Shown: one piece after another, positions 26,280 to 34,215 of the stretch | How the letters are laid out: each line of letters starts with the position of its first letter | How positions within the stretch are numbered: position 1 is the first letter of the stretch | NCBI GenBank assembly: GCA_031383555.1 | Contig: JANMZR010000060.1 | Coordinates: 1 to 64,000, forward strand | Length of the DNA: 64,000 nt | Direction of reading: 5' to 3' | Origin: JANMZR01 sp031383555 | GTDB taxonomy: Bacteria > Bacteroidota > Bacteroidia > Cytophagales > Spirosomataceae | Program-made: the position numbers and the translations under genes | The notes under the pieces: model-generated | Told to the model about the DNA's origin: nothing | The model's input: the letters and a program-made list of their open reading frames with translations, nothing else | The model's database searches: none

Positions 26280-27257
26280 CTAATTATTGCCATTTTTAGA
26301 TCGAAGCATTTTCTTTTCAATAAGTTTATTATTCTCCCAAGCGTCAATTTCATTTTTCAAATTTTTCAGATCTGAGTCAGAAATTATGTCGAGTTCAGCT
26401 AACGATGGTTTTTTAGCATCTATCCATGCGGTATACCAAAAGTTGGCTATCATTTCTGTTGATTTAAGCAATCGTGTATTGATCTGATTTGCCATTTTTT
26501 CGTTGTAAGCAGTAATAAACTTTGCTGAATACTTTCTTTCTTCCACTCCATTTTTTAATTGAATTTTATATTTATCTGTTGGAATAAAATCAATACTTAC
26601 GTTTTTTTCAACATTGATTACACTAACAACCAATTTTTCAGATTCCCTCAATGTTTTCCAAACCTCTCTATCAATATTTTTTATGTATTTGGCTTTATTA
26701 CTTTGTGTTAAATTATACTTTTCTAAAAACAATTGTGGGCATTCAGTTTCCCAAAGGCCATGAAGGCCAATCTGATTGGTTAGTTGCCCATCATAATTTA
26801 TAGTTGAATGCAAGGGAACAAATGCATCTGAAACGTAATGTGCCAAATCGGCTGAGAGCAATAATATCAAATTTTTATCTTTATTTTTGAATGCCTGAGT
26901 TAGCTTTAGCTTTGTTTTTACAATTTCCCAAGGCAAGGTACCTTCTTTTCTCAATTTTGCTTCGCCATAATTTTTTACTGCGATTTCCCATTTATCAGGA
27001 ATGGCCTTTTTATTAAAAAGAGGGGCATCTAAATCAATAAAGTGTTTTGTTTTTTCTGTGGGATCATCCTTTTGGCGTAAGTCAGGGTCGACCGACATTT
27101 TTACCAATTCTTTCATATTTTTGAAATAAAATAATTGCAAACTATCAGGAAGGGAATAAACGGCCGTTTGAGTAATAGTTCTATGAACCAAAAAGCCCCA
27201 GGAACTCAATAAAAGCATTAAAAATACAAGATAGATACTTACAATTTTATTAATCAT
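26280..27257 (-). CDS. exported zinc-dependent phospholipase C / S1-P1 nuclease-like protein
   Basis: 325 residues. A signal peptide ends at about residue 18, leaving a mature N-terminus SSWGFLVHR; in this fold the N-terminal Trp and the following His bind zinc. Further ligands are in KTKHFIDLDAP, LLLSADLAHYVSDAFVPLHS (H-x3-D) and GLHGLWETE. The all-helical fold is shared by phospholipase C and S1/P1 nucleases, so the substrate could be phospholipid or nucleic acid. It overlaps the upstream GNAT gene by 8 bases, which indicates translational coupling. Confidence 0.78.
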   Translation of the reverse strand: MINKIVSIYLVFLMLLLSSWGFLVHRTITQTAVYSLPDSLQLFYFKNMKELVKMSVDPDLRQKDDPTEKTKHFIDLDAPLFNKKAIPDKWEIAVKNYGEAKLRKEGTLPWEIVKTKLKLTQAFKNKDKNLILLLSADLAHYVSDAFVPLHSTINYDGQLTNQIGLHGLWETECPQLFLEKYNLTQSNKAKYIKNIDREVWKTLRESEKLVVSVINVEKNVSIDFIPTDKYKIQLKNGVEERKYSAKFITAYNEKMANQINTRLLKSTEMIANFWYTAWIDAKKPSLAELDIISDSDLKNLKNEIDAWENNKLIEKKMLRSKNGNN

Positions 27258-27732
27258 CTTTCAAGTTTTTTTCAAAATAAAGCACTTCTTCCAATGGATT
27301 ATATACATATGGTTTGGTGGAAATAAAGCCATAAGATTCATAGAGTTTGATTGCTTCTTTTAAGCTAGTTAAAGTGTCAAGTTTCATAAAATGATAGTTT
27401 TGTTTTTTCGCATATTTTATAAGTTTTTCAACTAATATTTTGCCTATTCCTAAGCCCCTGTATTTTGGTTTTACGTAGAGTCGTTTCATTTCACAATTCC
27501 CTGCTTCAATTGGTTTTAATGCAATACAAGCAACAATTTCATTTTCATGTTTAGCCAGCAGTATAGTGCCTAGGGGTTTTTTATAAATTGTTGTTAAATT
27601 AATAAGCTCATTTTCAAAGCTTTGAAAGCATAAATCAATGCCTAAATAAGCTTGATATTCTCTAAAAATTGCCGCAGTTTTAAGCAAACTTTTTTCTGAT
27701 TTAGGATTGAAATAAGTGATTTTTTTTTGCAT
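27250..27732 (-). CDS. GNAT family N-acetyltransferase
   Basis: 160 residues. The acetyl-CoA site is CEMKRLYVKPKYRGLGIGKILVEKLI (R/Q-x-x-G-x-G/A as YRGLGIG), followed by KLDTLTSLKEAIKLYESYGF, typical of motif B. It is a small cytoplasmic acyltransferase with unknown acceptor. It is the first gene of a two-gene unit, and the next gene overlaps it by 8 bases. Confidence 0.87.
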   Translation of the reverse strand: MQKKITYFNPKSEKSLLKTAAIFREYQAYLGIDLCFQSFENELINLTTIYKKPLGTILLAKHENEIVACIALKPIEAGNCEMKRLYVKPKYRGLGIGKILVEKLIKYAKKQNYHFMKLDTLTSLKEAIKLYESYGFISTKPYVYNPLEEVLYFEKNLKDD

Positions 27733-27807
27733 AAAATGGAAGCTTTTCGATTTTATTAAAGATACAAAAAAGGTGATTAAGTTAACCTTTCATTTCCTTT
27801 TAAAGAT

Positions 27808-27845
27808 AAAAAAAGGAGAGCCATTTTCATAGTTCTCCTTTTTTT
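27808..27845 (-). terminator. terminator between the OMP gene and the GNAT gene
   Basis: AAAAAAGGAGA - 14-base loop - TCTCCTTTTTT pairs perfectly over at least ten bases and has T or A runs on both sides. It lies 17 bases after the end of the outer-membrane protein gene (27862), where it would end that transcript on the minus strand. Confidence 0.7.
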
Positions 27846-27861
27846 TAGTTTTATTATTTAC

Positions 27862-29568
27862 TTAGGGTCTCCTTCGTTTTGATGGAGCAATAATTGGAGT
27901 TACAGTAACCTCTCTAGTTTTTCTGTTTACATCCAATCTATATCTTTCTGCTGGACCAGGGCGTTGTGCACCATTGGCACCATCAAATACCTGACGAACT
28001 TCATAAATAAAGTTATAACCTTTACGTGGTATTGGCAAGCCAGCAGGCCATTCGCTTATTTCACGTCCAGTTGAATATTGCTTGAAGTACTCAACATGTC
28101 TATTTCCCGTTTTCGTAAGCGTATCAATTGGACACTTGCAGCCTTTTCCTTCGTCGTACTTAACTATTTGACGAGTGAAGCTTTCGTCACCCAAAATTCT
28201 GGTTAAATAAACAGCTTTTGGACCAATTGTGATAGTTGGTACAACACCACAATTAACACCTTCAGCAGCAGCATTTTTGATTTTGAAGCTACAAGTAGCA
28301 ATTTCACTGAATGATGCGCCTTTTGTGGAATGAACTGTGTAATAATACTCGTCTGTTGAACAAGTATCGGCAGGTGAACCAATTGCATTGTCTAATTTAA
28401 GGCTACTCTCTTTTTGTGTTTTCACCAAAATAGGCTCTTTAGAAGGTACTTTATAAAGCTTGAATGTAAACATTTCGTTAGCTTTATCAGGTAAATTATC
28501 GTTGCTATTCCACTTGAATTCATTTGAGAAAGATGAATTTGTAAATACTTGATCGCAAGGGCTTACTATTGATGGTGTTACAGCAACAAGTGCTGGTATT
28601 GGTGGATCCAAACGATTAAGAGGAACATACACAAGCTTTTGCTGTGGCCAAATTCGTTGAACAGCAAGTCCAAAGTTAAAGTTTGACTGCTTTCTTTTGA
28701 AAGTCTTAAAAATTTCACCGACGTTGTTTCGAGCCTGATCCAATACTTCATACTCAGTATTGGAATTAAACGCATTTGCATTTAGTCCAATTCCCCATTT
28801 TGCAGCAATTTTATACATTAATCTTATTCCTGCATTTCCACCAATAGCCCATCTTTTTTGATTCGGTTGAGTACGGTGCAATATTTCACCAGTTAAGTTA
28901 TTATTTGCTCCAACATAGGCTACATCGTTGTGAGCAGGGCCTGCTTTTGCTGTTAGGTCTAGGGTTAGTTTTTTGCCAAGACCAAAAGTTGCCACTGGAC
29001 CAGCCAATAGGTAAAATATTTCGTAAGGTTTTGATTTTAAAAGTGTTGCAGAACTTGCTGAAGTATTTGTAGCGGGGTACCAATAACTATTATATTTAGA
29101 TTTATAAGCATCTTGATCAACCCCATAAAAAGCATAACCACCCAATAAACCCAAACCAATATTACCTTTTTTTCCAAAAAGCCTATCAACCTCCAAATTA
29201 TTGTAGGCACCTGTTTTCAAAAACATATTTTCATCTGCATTTTGGCCATTGGCTGATTTGTTAGAAATACCTCCACAATAAGGAAATGCAGGGCCAATCT
29301 GATTTGTTAACCTCCATCCTGAACTAGTTTTGGCCATTTGTTTAAGTGAATTGGCTACATAATAAGCTGTATCTAAATAAGAATCCTTGTAGGATTTAAA
29401 GAATTCCTTATAGCCTTGAGCACCTCCGTAATTCATTTTGTAAGCTCTTTTGTAACCATCAAGGTCAGGTATCATAAAGCAACCCGGCTGTTGAGCCATC
29501 GATTTAAACCCTATTAGGATAAAGAATAATGCAATTGATAATTTTGGTGTAATTGTTTTCAAATTCAT
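27862..29568 (-). CDS. exported outer-membrane beta-barrel protein of unknown function
   Basis: 568 residues from the ATG at 29568, where a clean signal peptide begins (MNLKTITPKLS to KSMAQ). An upstream TTG would add 12 residues before it and is less likely. Residues ~95-275 show alternating strands with aromatic ends (NIGLGLLGGYAFYG, LLAGPVATFGLG, WAIGGNAGIRLMYK, WGIGLNANAF), like an 8-strand OmpA- or OmpW-type barrel. The C-terminal half has four cysteines in conserved-looking spots (CDQVF, ADTCST, ATCSF, CGVV) and a KGCKCPIDTL motif, and looks like one or two beta-sandwich domains. I do not recognise a named family. The tail is very basic (SKRRRP). Confidence 0.75.
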   Translation of the reverse strand: MNLKTITPKLSIALFFILIGFKSMAQQPGCFMIPDLDGYKRAYKMNYGGAQGYKEFFKSYKDSYLDTAYYVANSLKQMAKTSSGWRLTNQIGPAFPYCGGISNKSANGQNADENMFLKTGAYNNLEVDRLFGKKGNIGLGLLGGYAFYGVDQDAYKSKYNSYWYPATNTSASSATLLKSKPYEIFYLLAGPVATFGLGKKLTLDLTAKAGPAHNDVAYVGANNNLTGEILHRTQPNQKRWAIGGNAGIRLMYKIAAKWGIGLNANAFNSNTEYEVLDQARNNVGEIFKTFKRKQSNFNFGLAVQRIWPQQKLVYVPLNRLDPPIPALVAVTPSIVSPCDQVFTNSSFSNEFKWNSNDNLPDKANEMFTFKLYKVPSKEPILVKTQKESSLKLDNAIGSPADTCSTDEYYYTVHSTKGASFSEIATCSFKIKNAAAEGVNCGVVPTITIGPKAVYLTRILGDESFTRQIVKYDEGKGCKCPIDTLTKTGNRHVEYFKQYSTGREISEWPAGLPIPRKGYNFIYEVRQVFDGANGAQRPGPAERYRLDVNRKTREVTVTPIIAPSKRRRP

Positions 29569-29642
29569 GTTTTTGAAAGGATTTAATGAATGCTTTTTGT
29601 TCAATACTGAAACTTAGGTTGTAAATGTTACAAATACGCTGT

Positions 29643-29679
29643 TTACAATTGTAATTTTAATCGAATTTAACAAATTCGA
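29643..29679. promoter_or_regulatory. two short palindromes upstream of the OMP gene
   Basis: TTACAATTGTAA (29643-29654) is a perfect 12-base palindrome. TCGAATTT-AAC-AAATTCGA (29661-29679) is a perfect 8-base inverted repeat. Both lie 75-110 bases upstream of the ATG at 29568 and are candidate operator sites. Confidence 0.35.
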
Positions 29680-30057
29680 ATCAAGAATACCAAATAAAGT
29701 TAATAAATTTATTAAAAACGTCAAACCAATATTGGAAATATTCAATTTTTCAATCCAATAGCAATAATATGTTTTTACAATATAATTTTATTTTTCGGAA
29801 ATAATATTAATTAATTCAATAAAATTATACTTCAAATTTAGGCATTTATTTGAATATCCTCACTCTAATTAATAACCGTTTGCTAATTATTGGATTATTA
29901 AATTGAGCTTAAAGTAAAAAAATATTAGCGAACTTAAAAAAATACATATTCATGATAATTAAATTTTGAAATTGACATTGTATAGTTTTTTAAAATAATT
30001 TTTTTAAAATTGAAATTTAAATTGTATTGAGTTATTTAATACCACCTAATAAAAGTA
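29680..30057. other. AT-rich intergenic stretch without a gene
   Basis: This very AT-rich spacer between the divergent OMP gene and the tmRNA gene holds no open frame of useful length. It probably carries the promoters of both. Apart from the tmRNA -7 element and the palindromes noted separately I see nothing specific. Confidence 0.5.
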
Positions 30058-30065
30058 TAACTTTG
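30058..30065 (+). promoter_or_regulatory. -7 element of ssrA (TAACTTTG)
   Basis: TAACTTTG fits TAnnTTTG and lies 12 bases before the first base of the mature tmRNA, so transcription starts only a few bases upstream of the RNase P site. Confidence 0.55.
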
Positions 30066-30076
30066 CGTTAACATTT

Positions 30077-30444
30077 GGGGATGACCGGTTTTGACAGCCT
30101 GTGCGGGTTTGTGGTAAGCATGTAAGGAGTTGTTTGTATTTCCTTTAAATAAAACATTCAAAACAATAGATGGCGAAACTCGTTTTGCTATGGCTGCTTA
30201 ATCCAGAGGATTAACCAATTGCCATCGTTCCTCCCTGTCTAAACTCTGCCGATGGGGGCTTAGGGGCGTCGACATGCAGAGTCGGTTTTAGTGATCACTT
30301 TAAGCATAAACTAGTACAAAGAGTGTAAGGAATAGGTTTGGTTGTTTGCTTACCTTTCTTATTCCCGAAAATTAAAAGCAAATAAACATGTAGAAAGCTA
30401 TGGATTCCCTTGCCTGGACGTGGGTTCGACTCCCACCATCTCCA
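30077..30444 (+). ncRNA. ssrA: transfer-messenger RNA (tmRNA)
   Basis: The 5' end GGGGATGACCGGTTTTGACAG and the 3' end GTGGGTTCGACTCCCACCATCTCCA form the tRNA-like domain: GGGGATG pairs with CATCTCC (one G-U), and the T-arm loop is TTCGACT. The tag frame at 30172-30201 reads GETRFAMAA-stop, matching the GExxxAMAA type of Bacteroidota. It rescues stalled ribosomes and marks the peptide for proteolysis. CCA is not fully encoded (the next bases are CA). Pseudoknot arms such as CTCTGCCGATGGGG and GACATGCAGAGTC are visible. Confidence 0.96.
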
Positions 30445-30451
30445 CAATTCC

Positions 30452-30530
30452 GATTTTAGATTTTAGATTTTGGATTTTAGTTTTTTTGTAAACCTAATTT
30501 CTAATTTCTAATCTCTAAGCTCTAATTCCT
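30452..30530. repeat. low-complexity TTTTAGA / CTAATTT repeats
   Basis: Degenerate tandem heptamers of GATTTTA (30452-30482) are followed by degenerate CTAATTT/CTAATCT units (30497-30530), just before hemF. A similar short run lies at about 12312-12335 downstream of hflX. These are simple repeats with no coding sense. Confidence 0.5.
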
Positions 30531-30536
30531 TTTCAA

Positions 30537-31433
30537 ATGCCCAATAAACAACAAATCACCGATTATTTCAAAAATCTTCAAGATTCAATATGTTTTGAAT
30601 TGGAAAATGCTGATGGCCAAGCCAAATTCAAAGAAGACCTTTGGGAAAGACCAGAGGGAGGGGGAGGTCGTACAAGAATCATGGAAAATGGGGTAATTAT
30701 CGAAAAAGGCGGGGTAGCGTTTTCAGCGGTATATGGCCCCTTACATGAAAAAATGTTACAGTCAATGGGAATTAATGAGCAAAATGATTTTTATGCAACT
30801 GGAGTATCCATAGTAATCCATCCAAATAACCCATTTGTGCCAATAATTCATATGAATGTGCGGTATTTTGAAATGGAAAATGGCGATTTTTGGTTCGGTG
30901 GTGGTATTGATTTAACTCCTCATTATGTTGATAATGAGGATGCTAAATGGTTTCATAAGCAATTAAAGGCTGCATGCGACCTCCACAATGAAGGTTATTA
31001 CAATAAATTTAAAACTTGGGCTGATGACTATTTTTTCAATCTCCATCGTAACGAAACAAGGGGTATTGGGGGTATCTTTTTTGATTATCTAAAACCAACC
31101 GAAGGGGTTGATAAACAACAATTATTTGATTTTGTGAAATCGATAGGTGAGTCTCTGGCTCCTATTTATACATATTTTATGAAGAAAAATTCAGGTAAGT
31201 TATTCTCCGAAAACCACAAATATTGGCAAAATATTAGAAGAGGACGATATGTAGAATTTAATTTAGTGCATGATAGAGGTACAAAATTTGGGTTGGAAAC
31301 TAATGGTCGAATTGAATCAATATTAATGAGTATGCCGCCAATTGCCAATTGGAAATATGATTTTAAGCCTGAAATTGATTCAGAAGAATATAAAAGCCAT
31401 AAAATGTTGGTAAAAGGAATAAATTGGATATAA
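30537..31433 (+). CDS. hemF: oxygen-dependent coproporphyrinogen III oxidase
   Basis: 298 residues. Family motifs are all present: FKEDLWERPEGGGGRTRIM, GGVAFSAVYG, GVSIVIHPNNP, WFGGGIDLTPHYV, RGIGGIFFDYL, RRGRYVEFNLVHDRGTKFGL and ESILMSMPP. The enzyme decarboxylates two propionates of coproporphyrinogen III with O2, in the cytoplasm, for haem synthesis. Its presence indicates aerobic haem biosynthesis. It lies 92 bases after ssrA and may be read partly from that promoter. Confidence 0.96.
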   Translation: MPNKQQITDYFKNLQDSICFELENADGQAKFKEDLWERPEGGGGRTRIMENGVIIEKGGVAFSAVYGPLHEKMLQSMGINEQNDFYATGVSIVIHPNNPFVPIIHMNVRYFEMENGDFWFGGGIDLTPHYVDNEDAKWFHKQLKAACDLHNEGYYNKFKTWADDYFFNLHRNETRGIGGIFFDYLKPTEGVDKQQLFDFVKSIGESLAPIYTYFMKKNSGKLFSENHKYWQNIRRGRYVEFNLVHDRGTKFGLETNGRIESILMSMPPIANWKYDFKPEIDSEEYKSHKMLVKGINWI

Positions 31434-31487
31434 AAAAAGACGAAATATTAAATTCGCCTTTTTTAAATTTTATTCAATTGGATGTCT

Positions 31488-31892
31488 TTAAATTTCTAGC
31501 TTCCATGCTTCCAATGTCTCACCAGGCGTTAATAATAACAATCGAGGAGGGCTTGGCAATAAAAGTAAGCGGGCCTCCAAAGCTGGTAAGTCATCCATTT
31601 CAACCAATACACCTTCATTGGAAGTAAATTCATAATCATCACCCACTTTATTTACTACTTTCGGTAAATAAGAAGTAGCTAAAAGCACATCTGATTCTGT
31701 GCAAAATTCTCGATGTACTTTAGTTATCACTTTTTCCATGAAATCGCCATAAGTTTCGGTGAACTCGTCTTCCAAATCATGCAATTCTTCTTCTATTTGG
31801 TCATAAGTTTCGTCGCTATATTGTAATTTACTTAATTCAGTTCTTTTTTCAAGTAGGTCAACTAAGGCACTATTAAGTTCTTGCTTGTTCAT
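31488..31892 (-). CDS. conserved hypothetical protein
   Basis: 134 residues, acidic, with no signal peptide. The first half is a charged helical hairpin (LLEKRTELSKLQYSD to EEELHDLEDEFTETYGDF), the second half has short strands (SYLPKVVNKVGDDYEF, GVLVEMDD) and a leucine/proline-rich LLLLPSPPRLLLLTPG stretch. I do not recognise a family with a known function. It stands between convergent hemF and the co-directional menC, with 64 bases to menC. The ordered codon use and length support a real gene. Confidence 0.65.
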   Translation of the reverse strand: MNKQELNSALVDLLEKRTELSKLQYSDETYDQIEEELHDLEDEFTETYGDFMEKVITKVHREFCTESDVLLATSYLPKVVNKVGDDYEFTSNEGVLVEMDDLPALEARLLLLPSPPRLLLLTPGETLEAWKLEI

Positions 31893-31956
31893 TTTTTATT
31901 TATTAAAAAAAGTTTTATTGTTATTTTTATTAGAAATACAATACAAATTAACAACA

Positions 31957-33021
31957 TCAGGTTGTTAAAGCCAAATCCCATATTAATTTTTGATCATAAA
32001 ATAATTTTCCATTTTCTATTTTTAATGGGCTTTGTACATTGTTGTTATACAATTGGCCCGTGCCCAATCCTTGTGGTAAAGCGTTTTCAAATTCAGCCGT
32101 AAATTGTGCAATTGCATTTAGGCCAATATTTGACTCTAAAGCTGAGGTAATCCACCATGCAATATCATGATTGTCAGCGTATTGAATCCATTCTCTTGTA
32201 GCCTTAAAGCCACCTAATAAAGTTGGTTTTAATACAATATATTGGGGTTTTAGCCTGGCTAAAAGTTTAAATTTCTCCTCTCCAAATACACCAATTAATT
32301 CTTCGTCTATTGCTATTGGAATTGGACTATTTTTTATAACCTCTTTCATAGCAAATTTTTGACCAGCTGCTATTGGTTGCTCGATGGAATGAAGGTCATA
32401 TTTAGCCAAAATTTCCAGTTTATTCATTACTTCTTCAATTGTAAATGCTCCATTTGCATCTACTCTTAAAGTGAGCGCTTTTCCTGGAAAAGTACTGCGA
32501 ATGATCTCTAGGAGTTCAATCTCATCCGTAAATTTAAGTGACCCAATTTTAAGCTTTAGCGTTTTGTAGCCTTCTTTAATTTTTTCATTTATTCGGCTCA
32601 ACATCAAGTGTTTATCGCCCATCCAAATTAATCCATTAATAGTGATTGGTGTATTTTTTTCTGAAAAGTCATTTGAAAATATTTTTCTGATCCCACCATA
32701 TTTATAATCCAAAAGGGCGGTTTCGAGCCCAAATCTTACGCTTGGAAGTGAAATTGGCACAAATTTATAAATATCCGTAAAATTAAAATTTGTCAAAGTT
32801 GAAAGTTCTTTACAAATTCTATCTAACTTTTGCTCAAAATCAGGCAAATAGTCTATGGAAAGACCTTCTAATGGAGCGCATTCACCAATTCCAATAATAT
32901 TATTGTTATTTTGACTTTTAATTTTAATATAATAAACTGTGTGCGTATTTAAAATTCCACGAGAAGTGCCCGCTTCAAATTTGAAATTTAAAATATGTTT
33001 TTTATAACTTATATTTACCAC
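31957..33021 (-). CDS. menC: o-succinylbenzoate synthase (enolase superfamily)
   Basis: 354 residues from a GTG start. The enolase-superfamily catalytic set is complete: TLKLKIGS (K-x-K), LRVDANGAF, HSIEQPIAAGQ, IAIDEE and YIVLKPTLLGG with the second lysine. The C-terminal SALESNIGLNAIAQF and PQGLGTGQLYNNN match MenC of Bacteroidota. It dehydrates SHCHC to o-succinylbenzoate in menaquinone synthesis. A dipeptide epimerase is the main alternative, but the GLGTG ending favours MenC. No other men genes are in the window. Confidence 0.85.
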   Translation of the reverse strand: MVNISYKKHILNFKFEAGTSRGILNTHTVYYIKIKSQNNNNIIGIGECAPLEGLSIDYLPDFEQKLDRICKELSTLTNFNFTDIYKFVPISLPSVRFGLETALLDYKYGGIRKIFSNDFSEKNTPITINGLIWMGDKHLMLSRINEKIKEGYKTLKLKIGSLKFTDEIELLEIIRSTFPGKALTLRVDANGAFTIEEVMNKLEILAKYDLHSIEQPIAAGQKFAMKEVIKNSPIPIAIDEELIGVFGEEKFKLLARLKPQYIVLKPTLLGGFKATREWIQYADNHDIAWWITSALESNIGLNAIAQFTAEFENALPQGLGTGQLYNNNVQSPLKIENGKLFYDQKLIWDLALTT

Positions 33022-33146
33022 TATTATGCTGTTTTATGATTATCAATTATCTAGTGTTATGATGAATGAACAGTAAAAAATGTTAAAAAAACCTAAATTA
33101 CTAAAGCAAATTAGCATATTTAAGCCTATTTTCTGTTGAATACCTA

Positions 33147-34193
33147 ATGATTAAAAATTATATTTTAAGAATTTTCATCCTTCCAATCTATTTAATTTTT
33201 GGGTTGGCTGTTTGGCTAAGAAACAAACTATTTGATTTTCAAATAATTAAGTCGTATATAACTGAAAAGTTTTCAATATCTGTTGGCAATTTGGCAGTAG
33301 GTGGCACTGGCAAAACACCCATGATTGAATATCTTGTTCATTTATTTAAAGTTCAAGCCAAAACAGCCATATTAAGCAGGGGATATGGCAGAAAAACAAA
33401 GGGTTTTTTAAAAGCAAGTATCGATTCTGACGCAACAATTATTGGCGATGAGCCCTATCAATATTTTCTGAAATATGGTAATAAAATTGATATTTATGTG
33501 GGTGAAAAGAGGGTTGAAGCTTATAAAGAAATTGTTGAAAAAAAGCCAGAAACCAATTTGATACTTTTGGATGATGCTTTTCAACATCGTTACATAAAAC
33601 CAAGTTTGAATATTGTTTTAACTGACTATAATGATTTGATTGTTAATGACTTATTAATTCCTTTCGGCAGGCTACGTGAACCAATTTCAGGCTTGAAGCG
33701 AGCTGATATTGTAATAGTTTCAAAATGCAAACCTGAAATAGCATTAAAAGAAGCCATTATTATTTCTGGAAAAATGTTACCCTTTTGTAAACAAGAAATA
33801 CAGTTTTTTTTTACAAAGATATCCTATCATAATCCAGTTCAATTTAATGGTGAAGTTTCAAATATTGGTAGTAAAGTGATAATAGTTTCTGCATTGGCCA
33901 ATCCATCAACTTTTGACCAATATTGCACTCAAAATTTGAATGTTATCAAAAAAATTACTTTTGCTGATCATCATGACTATTCTAATTCTGATTTGAAAAA
34001 TATTGAATCTAATTTAGATGAAAATACAGCTTTATTAACAACTGAAAAGGATTATGGTAAGTTAATAGGCAGACTTTCGCCTTCCACAAAAGCCTATTAT
34101 TTACCTATAAAGACGAGTTTTTTATTTGAAGAAGAAAATAGGTTTAATGACCTCATGCTAGCATCCTACCATAAATTTTATCAAAATAATTAA
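33147..34193 (+). CDS. lpxK: tetraacyldisaccharide 4'-kinase
   Basis: 348 residues. A short hydrophobic N-terminus (residues ~5-25) binds the inner membrane. The P-loop is VGNLAVGGTGKTPMIEYL, followed by SRGYGRKTKGF, DEPYQYF, VLLDDAFQHRYIKP (the second motif) and PFGRLREP. It phosphorylates the lipid A precursor at the 4' position to give lipid IVA. The next gene begins 22 bases later and encodes a porin, so the pair may be one envelope transcript. Confidence 0.94.
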   Translation: MIKNYILRIFILPIYLIFGLAVWLRNKLFDFQIIKSYITEKFSISVGNLAVGGTGKTPMIEYLVHLFKVQAKTAILSRGYGRKTKGFLKASIDSDATIIGDEPYQYFLKYGNKIDIYVGEKRVEAYKEIVEKKPETNLILLDDAFQHRYIKPSLNIVLTDYNDLIVNDLLIPFGRLREPISGLKRADIVIVSKCKPEIALKEAIIISGKMLPFCKQEIQFFFTKISYHNPVQFNGEVSNIGSKVIIVSALANPSTFDQYCTQNLNVIKKITFADHHDYSNSDLKNIESNLDENTALLTTEKDYGKLIGRLSPSTKAYYLPIKTSFLFEEENRFNDLMLASYHKFYQNN

Positions 34194-34215
34194 GCATAAT
34201 TTCGTAATTTTAGGC

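Noticed and set aside
30452..30530. Possible CRISPR-like or satellite array
   Set aside because: Units are 7 bases long and degenerate without spacers; it is simple low-complexity sequence.
31424..31627. Plus-strand open frame after hemF
   Set aside because: It lies over the opposite-strand hypothetical gene (31488-31892), whose codon pattern and length are better.
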